From contig JASDFA010000007.1 of assembly GCA_035772735.1 (NCBI GenBank), forward strand, positions 140,057,001 to 140,121,000: a stretch of DNA of 64,000 nt, in the 5' to 3' direction. Positions 23,185-34,227 of the stretch are shown here, one piece after another (within the stretch, counting starts at the first letter, position 1; every line of letters starts with the position of its first letter). The stretch is from Datura wrightii (Eukaryota; Streptophyta; Magnoliopsida; Solanales; Solanaceae). The notes below the pieces were generated by a model. That model was given only the letters and a program-made list of their open reading frames with translations. It did not search any database and was not told the DNA's origin. A program made the position numbers and the translations under genes.

Positions 23185-24895
23185 TGAAATATGTTTCCTC
23201 CATCTTTTCAGCTCCATCATCTTTACTTAGATTCTCCTTTTGGTTCATGGGAGTATTTATTTCTTTGCAATTTTTCAATTTGAATTTCTTAAAGAATTTT
23301 CTTTGCGTTTTTTTTCTTCTTTTTTTTGGGTGGGCAAATGAAAAACTCATCTTTTCCTTATTTCAAGGAAATAAGTCATCAGACCAAGATCACTTATTTC
23401 AAAAGCTTGCATCATATCTTGCTTGAACTTATCAATAAGCTTTGCACTGCTTTCATTGATCAAAAGGTCATCCACATAAAGAGAAACAACAAGAATCTCG
23501 TTATTATTATGTTTAGACAGTATAAATTCTAAATGAATTTTTTCAAAATTAAGGCCAAGCAAATAATCATCTATTCGAACATAACAAGCTCTTCCTCTAA
23601 TGGATTTAATGAGAAGCTTCTACCTCTCATTTTAATTTTAAATAAGTCTTGTCCTGAGGTTTTCTTGATCAAGCAATATTTATCTTCAAATACAATTTGA
23701 AAAATTTTTCTAATAATTGTCCAACACTTAACAAGTTTTGATCTAAATCGGATACATAAAAAAATATCATAAATTATTTTAGTACTTGATTGTGTTTCAA
23801 TTGTAATGGTTCTCATTTCTCTTGTCGGAATATGACCACCATGGCCTATTCTAACTTTTGCAACTTCGATAGGCTTCAAATCTTTAAAGAGATTTTTATC
23901 ATAAGTCATATTATTTATGCATCTGCTATCGATCAACCAAAACTCACTTGAACTATTGCTTGCAAAACAATGCAACAAAGAGTTAATCCTCTTCTTGTTC
24001 ATTAACAAACTGAGCATCTGCATCATGCTGCTGAGATTTATTCTTCCAGATGATTGCTTCATGCCCAAATTGATTGCACTTACCACACTTAGCATTAAGC
24101 CTTTTCCAACACTTGTACGGCGCATGTCCATTCTTTCCGCAATGTTACAAGGAGGATAGTTTCCTTTGGAGCTACTTGCTTTGTTTTTATTGTTGTTGCA
24201 AGTTGCTCCTTCTCTGTTTGTTGGATGATTCTTCTTATGATTTTTCTTTTTATATCTTCCACCATCTTCATGTTTTGCTAGTAATGCTCCCTCTCTAATT
24301 CTATCTTCTCTCATAACCCTTTTTTGTTCTTGTGCTTGCAAGAAATTCAATAATTCTGCCAAGGCAATTTTGAACAGATTCTTAGTGTTTTTCAAAGTGG
24401 TTATGGTGGCTTCAAATCTTTCAGATATAATAACCAGAATTTTTTCAATAATACGAGAGTCTTTAAACTCAAAACTAAGTAATCTTATTATGTTTGCTAT
24501 GTTCATAAGCATGTCAGAGTACTCCTTGATCGTTTCTGACTCTTTCAACTTTTGCAACTCAAAGTCTCTAATGAGATTTTACACCTGCATGTCTTTGATA
24601 CGATCATCTCCTTCATATTTTGTCTTAAGATAATCTCAGATGATTTTTGCCGATTTTAGAGACATAATACTAGCGAAAATTGTTGATGAGACTGCCGAAA
24701 AGAGACACGCCTTTGCCTCAGACTTTCTAGTTTTTTTGTCCTTGTGATTCTTGATTTGAGCTACTGTTAGATTTTAGGCTAGTGGAAGAACTTCATAATC
24801 CTCCTTGATTTACTCCCAAAGATCTAAAGCTTCTAGGTCCATCCACACCAACCACATGTAAAAAATTTCGCTATTGAAGACTGGAGGTGTCATTG
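23185..24895 (-). pseudogene. Copia gag and truncated pol, 5' part
   Basis: From high to low coordinates, gag opens at about 24895 (MTPPVFNSEIFYMWLVWMD) and continues into the UBN2-type domain (ELQKLKESETIKEYSDMLM, then RIIEKILVIISERFEA, then LAELLNFLQAQEQKR). A lysine/asparagine-rich, decayed knuckle region and a pre-integrase/protease remnant follow (WLIDSRCINNMTYDKNLFKD). The frame then jumps straight to reverse transcriptase around 23562 (LVVSLYVDDLLI, then FEISDLGLMTYFLEI), so protease end, integrase and most of RT are deleted. The last part, NCKEINTPMNQKENLSKDDG, leads to the break at 23178 where the gypsy element begins. A 328-residue open frame (23571-24557) covers most of gag. Confidence 0.8.
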
Positions 24896-25026
24896 CCTAG
24901 AAACTTGATCTTTCTTTTATGCTGGAACTTTGGGTGCTTCTAGTTATGGTGCTCGACTCACTTGAAACACTCACTCAGTGGAAATACTCATAGATAACGC
25001 AAGAAAAAAGGACTCTAGATACCAAT

Positions 25027-25293
25027 TGTTAGTTTTTTTCAGAGTTAAAAGATATCAGAAAGCTAGAGAAATATAACAGTGGAAGTACATTTTTGTTGAC
25101 CTCTTCAGGTTACATTTATAAAACCTAAAAAAATAGTAAAAAGCATAATCGTACCAGATTAAGCGAATTACTAATATTAGAACTAAACTCCTAAATAATA
25201 GGAATATATGGTGAACGACTAATTGACTAGGTCTTATTTAAAACCAAGGCAACAAAAATAAATTTATTGCCGTTCAAAAGAAAATTCCTAACA
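25027..25293 (-). repeat. 5' LTR of the copia element
   Basis: It is 267 bp with perfect 6-bp inverted ends TGTTAG and CTAACA. The interior has an imperfect counterpart at 15163-15372, which has lost roughly the outer 70 bp. Confidence 0.75.
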
Positions 25294-26529
25294 TTCTATA
25301 AAATATTCTTACCTTTTACTCTCACAACACTTTGATGCAACAGATTGCTTTCAAGCACTAGAGAACACAAGTTTTATAACCAAAGCCATTTAATTTGATT
25401 GTGATCCTTCAAGTTTGTTGACATAACTCTCTCTTTTTCATTTATAACCATAGTAATATTGATTATCAATATTTATAAGGTATGCAAAGAGTTCTCAAGA
25501 GAGCATTATGAACATACATAGAAGCAAATAGAGACACTTCTATATAAAACTACTTACGGAAACACGGGACTTCATTAAAAACAATATTAACTATACCTAC
25601 ATATTCTATTCGGCATTTACTTTTTCTCACAGTTGCTTGGAAATAAACAGTTACAAAAATTTTCCAATCTCTTTGTTTATACTTCAAATAATTTGGAGTT
25701 CAAAATATCCTTAATTTTAAGAAAGCATGCATTGTGTGTTAATTTTAGAATTGTGCACTAGTTCTTCTGAGAGTGTCTTTACATTATTCTTACTATATAT
25801 ATGAAGTTTGTCAAGCACAGCTACATGGACAAACAAATAGTGAAAAAGAAAATACTTCCAAGTTAACAAATTTTCACTGTACTAATCAAATACATGAATT
25901 TCCAGTCTGCTCATAGCCTAAAATATTATCCTAGTCAATCCATAAAAGACTCCTATTAGTGAGTTGTTCATTTTCGAGGTAAAATGCATAATAATAGAAA
26001 TTAGAAGTGAAAATACCAATTGGAGTAGTTGTAGAGTACCTCAATGAGTTTGGAGATGAAATCCAATGTCAAGAACTGTGTCTTCAATCTGGGAAGAATC
26101 CAAACAAAGTCATCTAAAATTTAGAAGAAAGAATTCACAATTCCAAATTCTTGAGATATATCATTGATTGTTGGAAACTTGAAAGCAATATAACAGAAAA
26201 GAAGATAGTCTGACAACCATAAATAAGGTAAACCATGCAGAATGATAATTAAGTAACAATTCTATAGCTTAAAGCAACATACAAATTTGAGAAACCAATT
26301 TACTGCTGATGAGAAACTTGTATACTGCAAGCATAACAAAATGCTATTACTTAGCGAACTTGTCAAGTCTAAACGCCAGTCGATTGGCTTAATTGTTAAA
26401 GTATTAATACAAAATAGAACAGTCTTCAATGTTTTGTCAACAAACAACAATACTTATTGTCTTTCAAAATTGTCAACATATAACAACACTCAAGGCCATA
26501 AAAATTAAAATATAATGTTAACTAGCAGA
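25294..26529. other. 3' flank of B3 copy 2
   Basis: No gene is recognised. From about 25525 it is paralogous to 2890-3815 in duplication unit 1. The first 230 bp, next to the copia LTR, are single-copy within this window. Confidence 0.55.
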
Positions 26530-28838
26530 CTATTTCTTATTTTTCTTATTGGAATGGGAACTTGCTCCTTCATGGAGAACTTGAACTTGTAAGTAAAGGT
26601 TTTTATTATATTTTTCTCTCATAAATTCGCAAATACACTTATCATTTTTGTCCACAAGATTCCACCTATATAAACTGCGCCATCCGCCAATTAGCCATAT
26701 TCTACCGTCCTTCCAAATCTTGAGTTTTGTCTCAAATTCTCTGCCAGCAGAGTCACGAATAGTCATGCTTGAAGGAAGTTCAAATTTGTAGTCTCTCAAC
26801 ACATCAACTGGAACATACTGCGGTTAGGAAGAAAGACTTGTTAAATAAGAATGCTATAAGATTGAACAATAAAATTATTCACTAAAATAATTATAGCCTT
26901 TTATTACCATTTCATCTCTCCTATATGATCGTATTTTCGCTACAAAATAAGAATTTTTTGGTTGAGTTGCACGTCCATTTTTGAATATATCTGTACCAAA
27001 ATAGTCATGGCACTCTCTCACCTTGTAAGTAGTGGCTCTTTCGCATCCAACTGAATCAAGAAAATTAACTGGTCAGGTTCACAAAGAGAAATCTCATAGA
27101 GATTCAAGGATACCATCCATTTCATTTTATATTGTGGTATTATATTGAACATGGACTTTAAGAGAGAAAGAAAGAAGACTTTTGACACATATCAAAAGTG
27201 TTATAAAATGAGGTTTAATTTTATTCTTCTTAGTTATTTCAAAAAACTAACAAAAAATACTCTTAGGCTCATTTTTTCATCACACCAAATAATCAAACCT
27301 TTTTAAAATCCTACATAACTTGTAATCTTAAATATTCCATGAAATTTATATGAGTACAAGATCATGTCCAAAACTAAAAAGATAATAGTTTTGCAATAAA
27401 GCACTAATAAGAAAAGAATTAAATAGCACATAAAATATAACAGAGGAGTAAATATAAAAATCTTTAATTTATATCTACCTGTAGAACGTGGCTCATTTTT
27501 CTTAAATTTGTCAGCCATTTCATTCTTGTCTTCCTCTTCATCTTCATCATTGTCATATTCTTCCTCTTCCATATACCTATGTTTTGAATGTGGTGCCTTT
27601 TCGATTTTTTCTTCGTCTTCTTTTTTTACTACCTCAAATTCTTTGTCCTCATTCTCCTCTTCTTTTTCTATCATGTAATCCTCGTTACTATCATCATAAG
27701 AAGAATTATTGTTGCTTTCACTAGCCCAATTCTTTTCCGTTAGCGCTACACTTTTTTGACGTTCAACATTCATTTTTCCCTCTTCCTCCATATTCACAAC
27801 CAATTTTAAACCTCCAGCTCCTTTCTTTTCACATTCAGATCTTCCAAGTAATTTAAAGTCAAATCCATTTCCATCATAATCGAAGATCATAAAGTCTCCC
27901 AATTCTACATTATTGTCCTCAATGAATTTCTCCCATCCAACTTGAAAATAAAAATTTCTTGCTGTTTTGGTCACTCCTATAAGCCATATATTGCCAAATC
28001 GGTCCCTAAGGAAAACCTTTTGAGGAAATTTTTCATTCTTGTAATCGATAAAACTTGTGGGGATTTTCTGTGAAGAAAAAAGTTTCATTTTTGAAAAAAA
28101 AAAATATAGAACAACATCAATTTCTTTAAATTAGATTGACCATTTCATTAAAACAGCAAGTATCAACCCATAAAATATTTCAAACAAATTAGAAGTATGA
28201 GACTTATAGGTTAGAATTCAATAATGTTACTATTTCAGAAACTACAAAATAAAATCTGAGTCATTCTCGTAGTTCTACCGCAAAGTTACTTCCTTCAATA
28301 ATAAAAATTAATATGGTCATTTTAAAATGTATATACAATTTATGATATCTATTGACTGAATTTTAGAGAATACAGACAAACTTAGGAGATTTAACATACA
28401 TAAAATTGACTCCTATCACACAAAGACATCTCTCCTTTTTCAACTTTCTCTCCCCTTATTCACATCCCACATCTTCAAAAAACGTTACTTAAAAAAGTTT
28501 CAGGAAAAAGAATCAGCAAGAATCATAGATCAAATAATTATATATTAGAGTATAGGAAAAGAATGAGAGGAAAAATACACTTAAAGAATATAAAATGTAT
28601 GAGATATCTAAATTCCTTTTATATTTAAGTTTTGTAGATCCAATTCTCACCAAGGTCTTCCTCTTCCCCTTCCCCTTCCCCTTCCCCTTTCCATATCTAT
28701 TGCCTCCATTTCCAAAAAGAACAAAAAATTGAAGCAAAAAAGTTTCAAGAAATCAGATACCATAAGGGGCGAGGGTACACTCACCAGCTGTTTTACACTG
28801 TTTTCAGAGATGAAAACCTTGAAGAAACCCTTTTCCAT
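26530..28838 (-). CDS. Two-domain B3 (REM-type) DNA-binding protein
   Basis: Proposed exons are 28785-28838, 27479-28067, 26908-27050 and 26530-26817. All have GT donors and AG acceptors, the phases fit (0, 1, 0), and the 1074 bp give 357 residues. The first B3 domain spans residues 4-99 (FFKVFISENSVKQL, then WLIGVTKTARNFYFQVGWEK and LGDFMIFDYDGN). A linker rich in Glu, Asp and Lys covers about 136-214. The second B3 domain spans about 246-345 (NSYFVAKIRSYRRDEMYVPV, then GRIWLIGGWRSLYRWNL), and the tail is basic (NKKNKK). B3 domains bind DNA, so a nuclear regulator is expected, of the REM group; the target is unknown. The start is the ATG before EKGFF; an upstream in-frame TTG is not credible. 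A decayed copy lies at 3816-5886. Confidence 0.85.
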
Positions 28839-29299
28839 GTTCTCTTTTGTTGTCAAACTTTCAGAGAATAGAAAAATACCCTAACCTTACATGTTTTTTC
28901 AAGGTTGAAGGAGAAAATATAAAAGAGAAAAAAAGATTACAAAAATCTTAAGATTCTCGTAGATTTGTGCACTCTTTTCCACTTCTCATTTAATAAAAAT
29001 AGAAATAATAATTATTTTTTCTCATATATACTATGGTGTACCGTTCGATATCTAACAGATGATGCATATTTACACTTTTTCTTAAAAGTTCTTTTTAAAA
29101 ATTAAAAAAAAATTAAAACTGACTTTTTAATTTTAAAAATATTATGACTTTAAAGATTGCCTCGCCTTTTTTTTACCCATCCAGATCCGGCTCAACAAAA
29201 AAACTCAATCTCTCTTTATTCAGACCCACTTCAAACTCATTTTTATGACTGAGTAGAAGAGAGATTGAATTTTTTTTTATTTGAATCGGGTCTGAAGGA
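28839..29299. promoter_or_regulatory. Upstream region of B3 copy 2
   Basis: AT-rich DNA immediately upstream of the B3 start codon, shared with 5887-6507. A transcription start cannot be fixed. A CTTCCC-rich tract at 28663-28690 lies inside intron 1, not here. Confidence 0.4.
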
Positions 29300-30033
29300 A
29301 TAAAAATTGAGTGAGGTAAGCTTTTAAAGCTGCGTGACAGTTTTGAAATTTAAAAATTAATTTTATGTTTTTAAAAAATGTGGTAAATATATGTCTATTA
29401 ACGAAAAGGGAAAATATACATCATTTGTTAAACGACAGAGTATATATATATTACTCTTTTTGTGATAAGTATGTTCACTCTAAATCACAGAGTTGAAGGG
29501 CATATAAAACTTTGATTAGTATATAAAATTACTTTTTTGCTACATAATAGACTTCAACGAAAAACTCTGATTAGTAGTTTGGTTAGATTTGATTTGATAT
29601 TGAAAAAGAAAACTCAATTATAATTAATTTGGTTTGGTGTTAACTGTAAAAAATCAAATTGAATCAAACAAATTCGTTATTTTTAAAAATATTTTATATA
29701 TAAAATGTAATTTATAGATATTTCTTAAACTTTTTCATAATTTTTGTCTTTTAACATATTTACAAGTTTGGACTTAAAATTTTGAATAGCCCAATATGTT
29801 TTATTGCTCATAAATATTAGTAACTCAAACAAAGTTTAAAACAAATCAAATCAATTCTAATGCTAGCAAAAGAAATTCAATTCAATAGTAGAAATGACAA
29901 TAATATTAAATAGTTATTCTTTAATTTTGCATTGGCTTATACAATAAAAATACATAGCTTAATTTTATTTATTTTTTTAATATTTAGTCATGTAATTAAT
30001 ACTTATTGGTCGTACTTATTTTAGCATGACTTA
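29300..30033. repeat. Dispersed repeat, copy D, left part
   Basis: It has landmarks of the family (TTTGGTGTTAACTG, GAATAGCCCAATATGTTTTA, GACAATAATATTAAATAG) and ends TTTTAGCATGACTTA where the foldback element begins. It resumes at 32053. Confidence 0.7.
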
Positions 30034-32052
30034 GGCCTCATTTATTTTTATTAAGATTAAGACGTCTGAATCTGAATATATATCTGAATGATTAAGATGT
30101 TATCTCTAGATTTGAACACTAAAAAATTAAGATTGTGTGTTTTTCAATATCTAAATGTGCATACTTTATTTATTTATAAATACATTAAATATGTAATTCA
30201 AATAAAAATAATTATGTATTAAAAGAATATCAATTTAATAAAATAAATTTATTATTGAATAAAAAATAAAATTTTTATGTTTGTTAGCGATGGTGAAGAT
30301 AATTAGTAGTGATGGTCTTGGTAATACTTGGTGTTAATGGCTAGTAATGGTGGTGGTGATAGTTATGATGATGGGGGTGGTTGACGTTGTAGTGACTGAT
30401 GTGATTGTGACGGTTGGTAGTGGTGGTTGTGATAGTGAAGTTGGTTGATATTAGTAGTTGGAGGTGTTGATGGTGGTGGCTAAGGAATATGTGATGGTTG
30501 ACTATGTGTGGGTAGTAGTTGGCGGTAATGCTAGTTGCGATGGTGAAGATGTTTGATAGTTGAAATTTATCGCAGTGATGATAGTGAGTGATAGTGGTGG
30601 TAGAGGTGGCGGCAGTATTCGTGGTGATGATAGTGAATATGATTATAATGATGGAGGTAGTATGTGTAGTAACGACTGACAATAGTGGTTGGTAGCATGT
30701 AGTTGCCAGTGGTTGTTATAATGTTAGGGGTGGTTGACGACGGTAATGGTGATTGACAATTGTGGCAGAGGTAGTTTGTGGTGGTGATGGTGGCTGGTGG
30801 TGATAATTATGATGATAGAGGTGGCTAATAATGGTCGATGGTGATTGTTGACAGAGTGATGGTGGAAAATTATTCATACAAACATACCTCTTAATGATAT
30901 TAAAGTCTCATTTATTTGCACTTAACGAACGTCTGAATCTGAATAGTTCAGACCTTAAATCATTAAGTGCATTTATTTTCATTAAAATTTAAATTATTAT
31001 TTAGTCTGAATATGTCTTAATCATTAAAATCTTGAACAAAGTCTAATATCATTAAGAGGTATGTTTGTGTGGATTGTTTTTACCATCACTCTTTCCACAG
31101 CCACCAGTCACTATTACCATCGCCAACCACCGGTCGTCGCCTCCTTACCATCACCAACCACCCTTGACATCACAACAACCACCATCAACTACCTCTCCCA
31201 CCATTATCAACCACTACTATAGTCGCCAACCACCCCTAACATCACAACAACCACTGGCGACCACCACTACTACTGTCAGTCGTTACTATACATACCACCT
31301 CATCATTATAATTATATTCATTATTGTCGCCACTGTCGCCTTCACCTTTACCATCATATCACTTACTGCCACCACTGCGACTAATCCCTACTATCAACCA
31401 CATTCACCATTACAACTAGCACCATAACCAACTACTACTAACACATTATCAACCATCATACATTCTTCAGCCACCACCATTAACAACATCAACTCCTAAC
31501 ATCAATCAACTTCACCATCATAGCCACCACTACCAGCCGTCACCATCATTTCAATCACTACAACACCAATCAGCCCCATAACTATCACCACCAAAATTAC
31601 TAGCCACTAAAATCAACCATTACCACGATCACCAAAAAATTATCTCCTCCATCATTAGTAAACAATTATATTTTATTTTTTCATCAGATAATATACTTAA
31701 TTTTATTAAATTAAAATTTTTTCTAACATATACTTATTATTTTTTAAAATTATATATTTAATATATTTACAAAATAAATAAAGTATGCACATTCAAATGT
31801 TGAAAAACAAACAGTCTTAATCATTCAGTGTTCATATTTAGAGACAGCATCTTAATCATTCAGATGTGCAATTAGATTCAAACATTTTAATCTTAATGAA
31901 AACAAATAAGGCATGAGACTATATTCCAATTCTTAATGATTAAATCATATTCAGATCAAATAAGTGCTTAAATCTTAAAGAAAACAAATGTACTTAATGG
32001 TGTAAGATCTGAACCATTCAGATTCTAATCTCCATTATGCAAACAAATGGGA
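30034..32052. mobile_element. Large foldback (palindromic) transposon
   Basis: The left arm 30034-30901 and right arm 31044-31912 are inverted copies of each other over about 870 bp. Outer parts match as GTGCATACTTTATTTATTT. Inner parts are GGT/GAT-rich on the left and ACC/ATC-rich on the right, ending in AATGATATTA and TAATATCATT around a 142-bp loop. The loop (30902-31043) is also repeated in inverted form at 31913-32052, giving an arm-loop-arm'-loop' structure. There is no transposase. The open frames at 30341-30682 and 31065-31427 are shadows of the low-complexity arms. Solanum foldback elements (SoFT type) are a known precedent. No clear target duplication. Confidence 0.85.
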
Positions 32053-32349
32053 TACTTTTTAGATTATGGTCATTTTCATTGGCATATTAATTAACAATAT
32101 TTATTTTATGCAATTATTGTTTATTGAATATTTGTACAATGTCATCCCTATCTCATATTTTGTATTATTTTTTAAAAAAATTCCTTAGATAGTTGTATCT
32201 ACTGAGATTAAAGAAATATATTCAAAGCACAAGTTATATGTTCTATACGAAGACTTTACCAAAAAGAATTTGAGAAAATCAAAAAATTCAAACAAAATTA
32301 AAAAATCCAACTTTTATATGTGTGAAAAACGCGAACCAAGTCGACATAT
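32053..32349. repeat. Dispersed repeat, copy D, right part
   Basis: It resumes the repeat after the foldback insertion: TACTTTTTAGATTATGGTCA, then TTAATTAACAATATTTATTT, ending near CATATGTACACCTATAC. Confidence 0.7.
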
Positions 32350-34227
32350 GTACACCTATACTAGTAAGTAGTAATAGCGTATTGTGAGTCGCCAAATTGT
32401 TAATGAAACATTCTTGCAAAAAAATTAAAGAAGCAAAAAGATAATGTAGTCATTGTCGTCAATATATCAGCAAAATAAAGTAAAGTTTTATAAAAATTTG
32501 AAGTAAATATTAATATTTGTACTGCTTGTAAGATTTTTTATTTTTTGTAAAAAAGTAATGGTACCATCAGAGTAATTATAACTCATGTGGTAACTTATCG
32601 AAATGATTAATGAAAAATTATCATATTTGAAATTTCGAAGTTAAAAAGTGAAAATGTCTTGTAAAATTCAAATAAAATATCAAAAACAAAATAAATAAAC
32701 AACAAAATGAGAAAGAGAGACCTCCAGATTTCTAACTTTTAGATGACAACAAAGTATTCTACCTTCACAATTTAAGTGTGAGGTATGTGTACGCGTCACC
32801 CACCTCATATTTTACTAGTAGAATTACGACAAAAAACTTATGCAGATGATATACCTTCGACGATATCCTTGATACAATATAGCGCACAATATTGTAAAAG
32901 ATTGAGGATCTGAATTTTACGTCTACTAAAGCATGTTGATGTAAAAATAATTATCAAATGCAATTATGCATCTTGATAAGTGTAAAGGCTAATTGAACCT
33001 GTAGTCTAGACATTCGAAAATGTCACGCATTTAAATACTAATAAATGTTGTCACTTGAAAAAATTTATATAGAATCCCAAAGAATTCAAAATACCTAAAG
33101 CATTTACAAATTTCTGTAAACTTGTTCATAATCCTTATATGGAGAAAATCAATTAAGATGGGTATGACTTAATCACTTGAGATTACCCAAAATAAGGATA
33201 TTCATAAACAATTCATAGTTTGAAATTATATAAAAAGTGAAGAGTAGAAAAAGATGGAGGACAACATTGTGTTTTCTTTCCTCTCTTTTGGGAATATTTT
33301 TCACCTTTTCCGATCCTTTGTTAGGAAATGAGAGATTCACATTGGTCATTTCCCCTTTGTTGTTTCTACTTTTTTTTTTTCATCCTAATTAATGATTACA
33401 TATAAGTTTTCATGTTTTAGTTTCAGGTGACATTCAGTTTTGACCAGAAAATTTCAAGGCTGATGGAACATGTGATAAAATTAGTTGCTGTTATCTAGCT
33501 CTGTTCTAAAGGCCAGAGAGTATGATGCCTCATAGTTGCAAATGTGATGATGCTGGAATTAATCACAGCAATCGTACATGTCTAATAATTTGCTAAGTGA
33601 AACAATGACAATGCATATTTTAGTTAAAACCAAATCAATATGATCGATTTTTTTTTTCAAAGGCCAAACCAACCCACTAGTCACAATTTTTTCTCAATTA
33701 GGTTCGATTTGCTGGTTTTCTTTGTACACCACTAACTACTGGTATCCAATGCCGCCTTCATCGTTGCTTCTAGAGTCTGAAATTAATGTCGTCTTGGGTA
33801 GACTGGCGGAGCAAACAACCAATTTTGACAGATTCAAGAAACTGGACTAGGCCTAATTGTTCCTCAGACGAACTTGTGGCCTATCCACACAGAAATATTC
33901 CATCCGACAGTTTTTGGCAAACAAACCATACAAACTGTTAGTGAGGTAGCCTGCATCAAGCTCAATAGTTGGTATCTCAAATTTATTCACCTTCATTACA
34001 AAAAAACATTCTATATGAAACAAATGGCTATAAGCTTGTAAAAGTCCTGTTTCTTACTGTAATATTTCCACTTGGGAGATTCACATTATTTTGTGGGATA
34101 TGCCAACTTGAAAGGCACGCTACACCAACGGAAGTACCAAACAATCGAAGTCATCACAAGGATGATGAATAAAAAACATGTAGCATGAATCATCTCGAGA
34201 ACGGAAGAGATGGGAGTGGTTTTGAAA
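32350..34227. other. Intergenic DNA 3' of the dehydrogenase gene
   Basis: No gene is recognised on either strand. The 3' part of this interval must contain the 3' untranslated region of the minus-strand dehydrogenase transcript, but no polyadenylation signal can be chosen reliably. The frame at 33969-34172 has no family features. Confidence 0.5.

Larger units (their letters stand above)
15158..25293 (-). mobile_element. Ty1/copia element, host of a nested gypsy element
   Basis: This is a minus-strand copia retrotransposon. The 5' LTR is at 25027-25293 (TGTTAG...CTAACA on either strand), followed by a primer-site-like ATTGGTATCTAGAGTC (25011-25026, minus). The 3' LTR at about 15163-15372 is truncated at its outer end but shares GACCTCTTCA(A/G)GTTACATTT and TTTATAAAACCTA. 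The coding parts lie on both sides of an inserted gypsy element (16260-23178): gag and part of RT at 23185-24895, RNase H at 15373-16259. Integrase and most of RT are missing, and frames are broken, so it cannot move by itself. Confidence 0.8.
25525..29435. repeat. Segmental duplication, unit 2
   Basis: Direct copy of 2865-6650, with the same order of 3' flank, B3 exons and upstream DNA. It has small indels but keeps the B3 reading frame. Confidence 0.85.

Noticed and set aside
30341..31427. Open frames of 113 and 120 residues rich in His/Thr/Pro
   Set aside because: They lie in the low-complexity arms of the foldback element and are mirror images produced by GGT/GAT-type repeats. No family motif is present.
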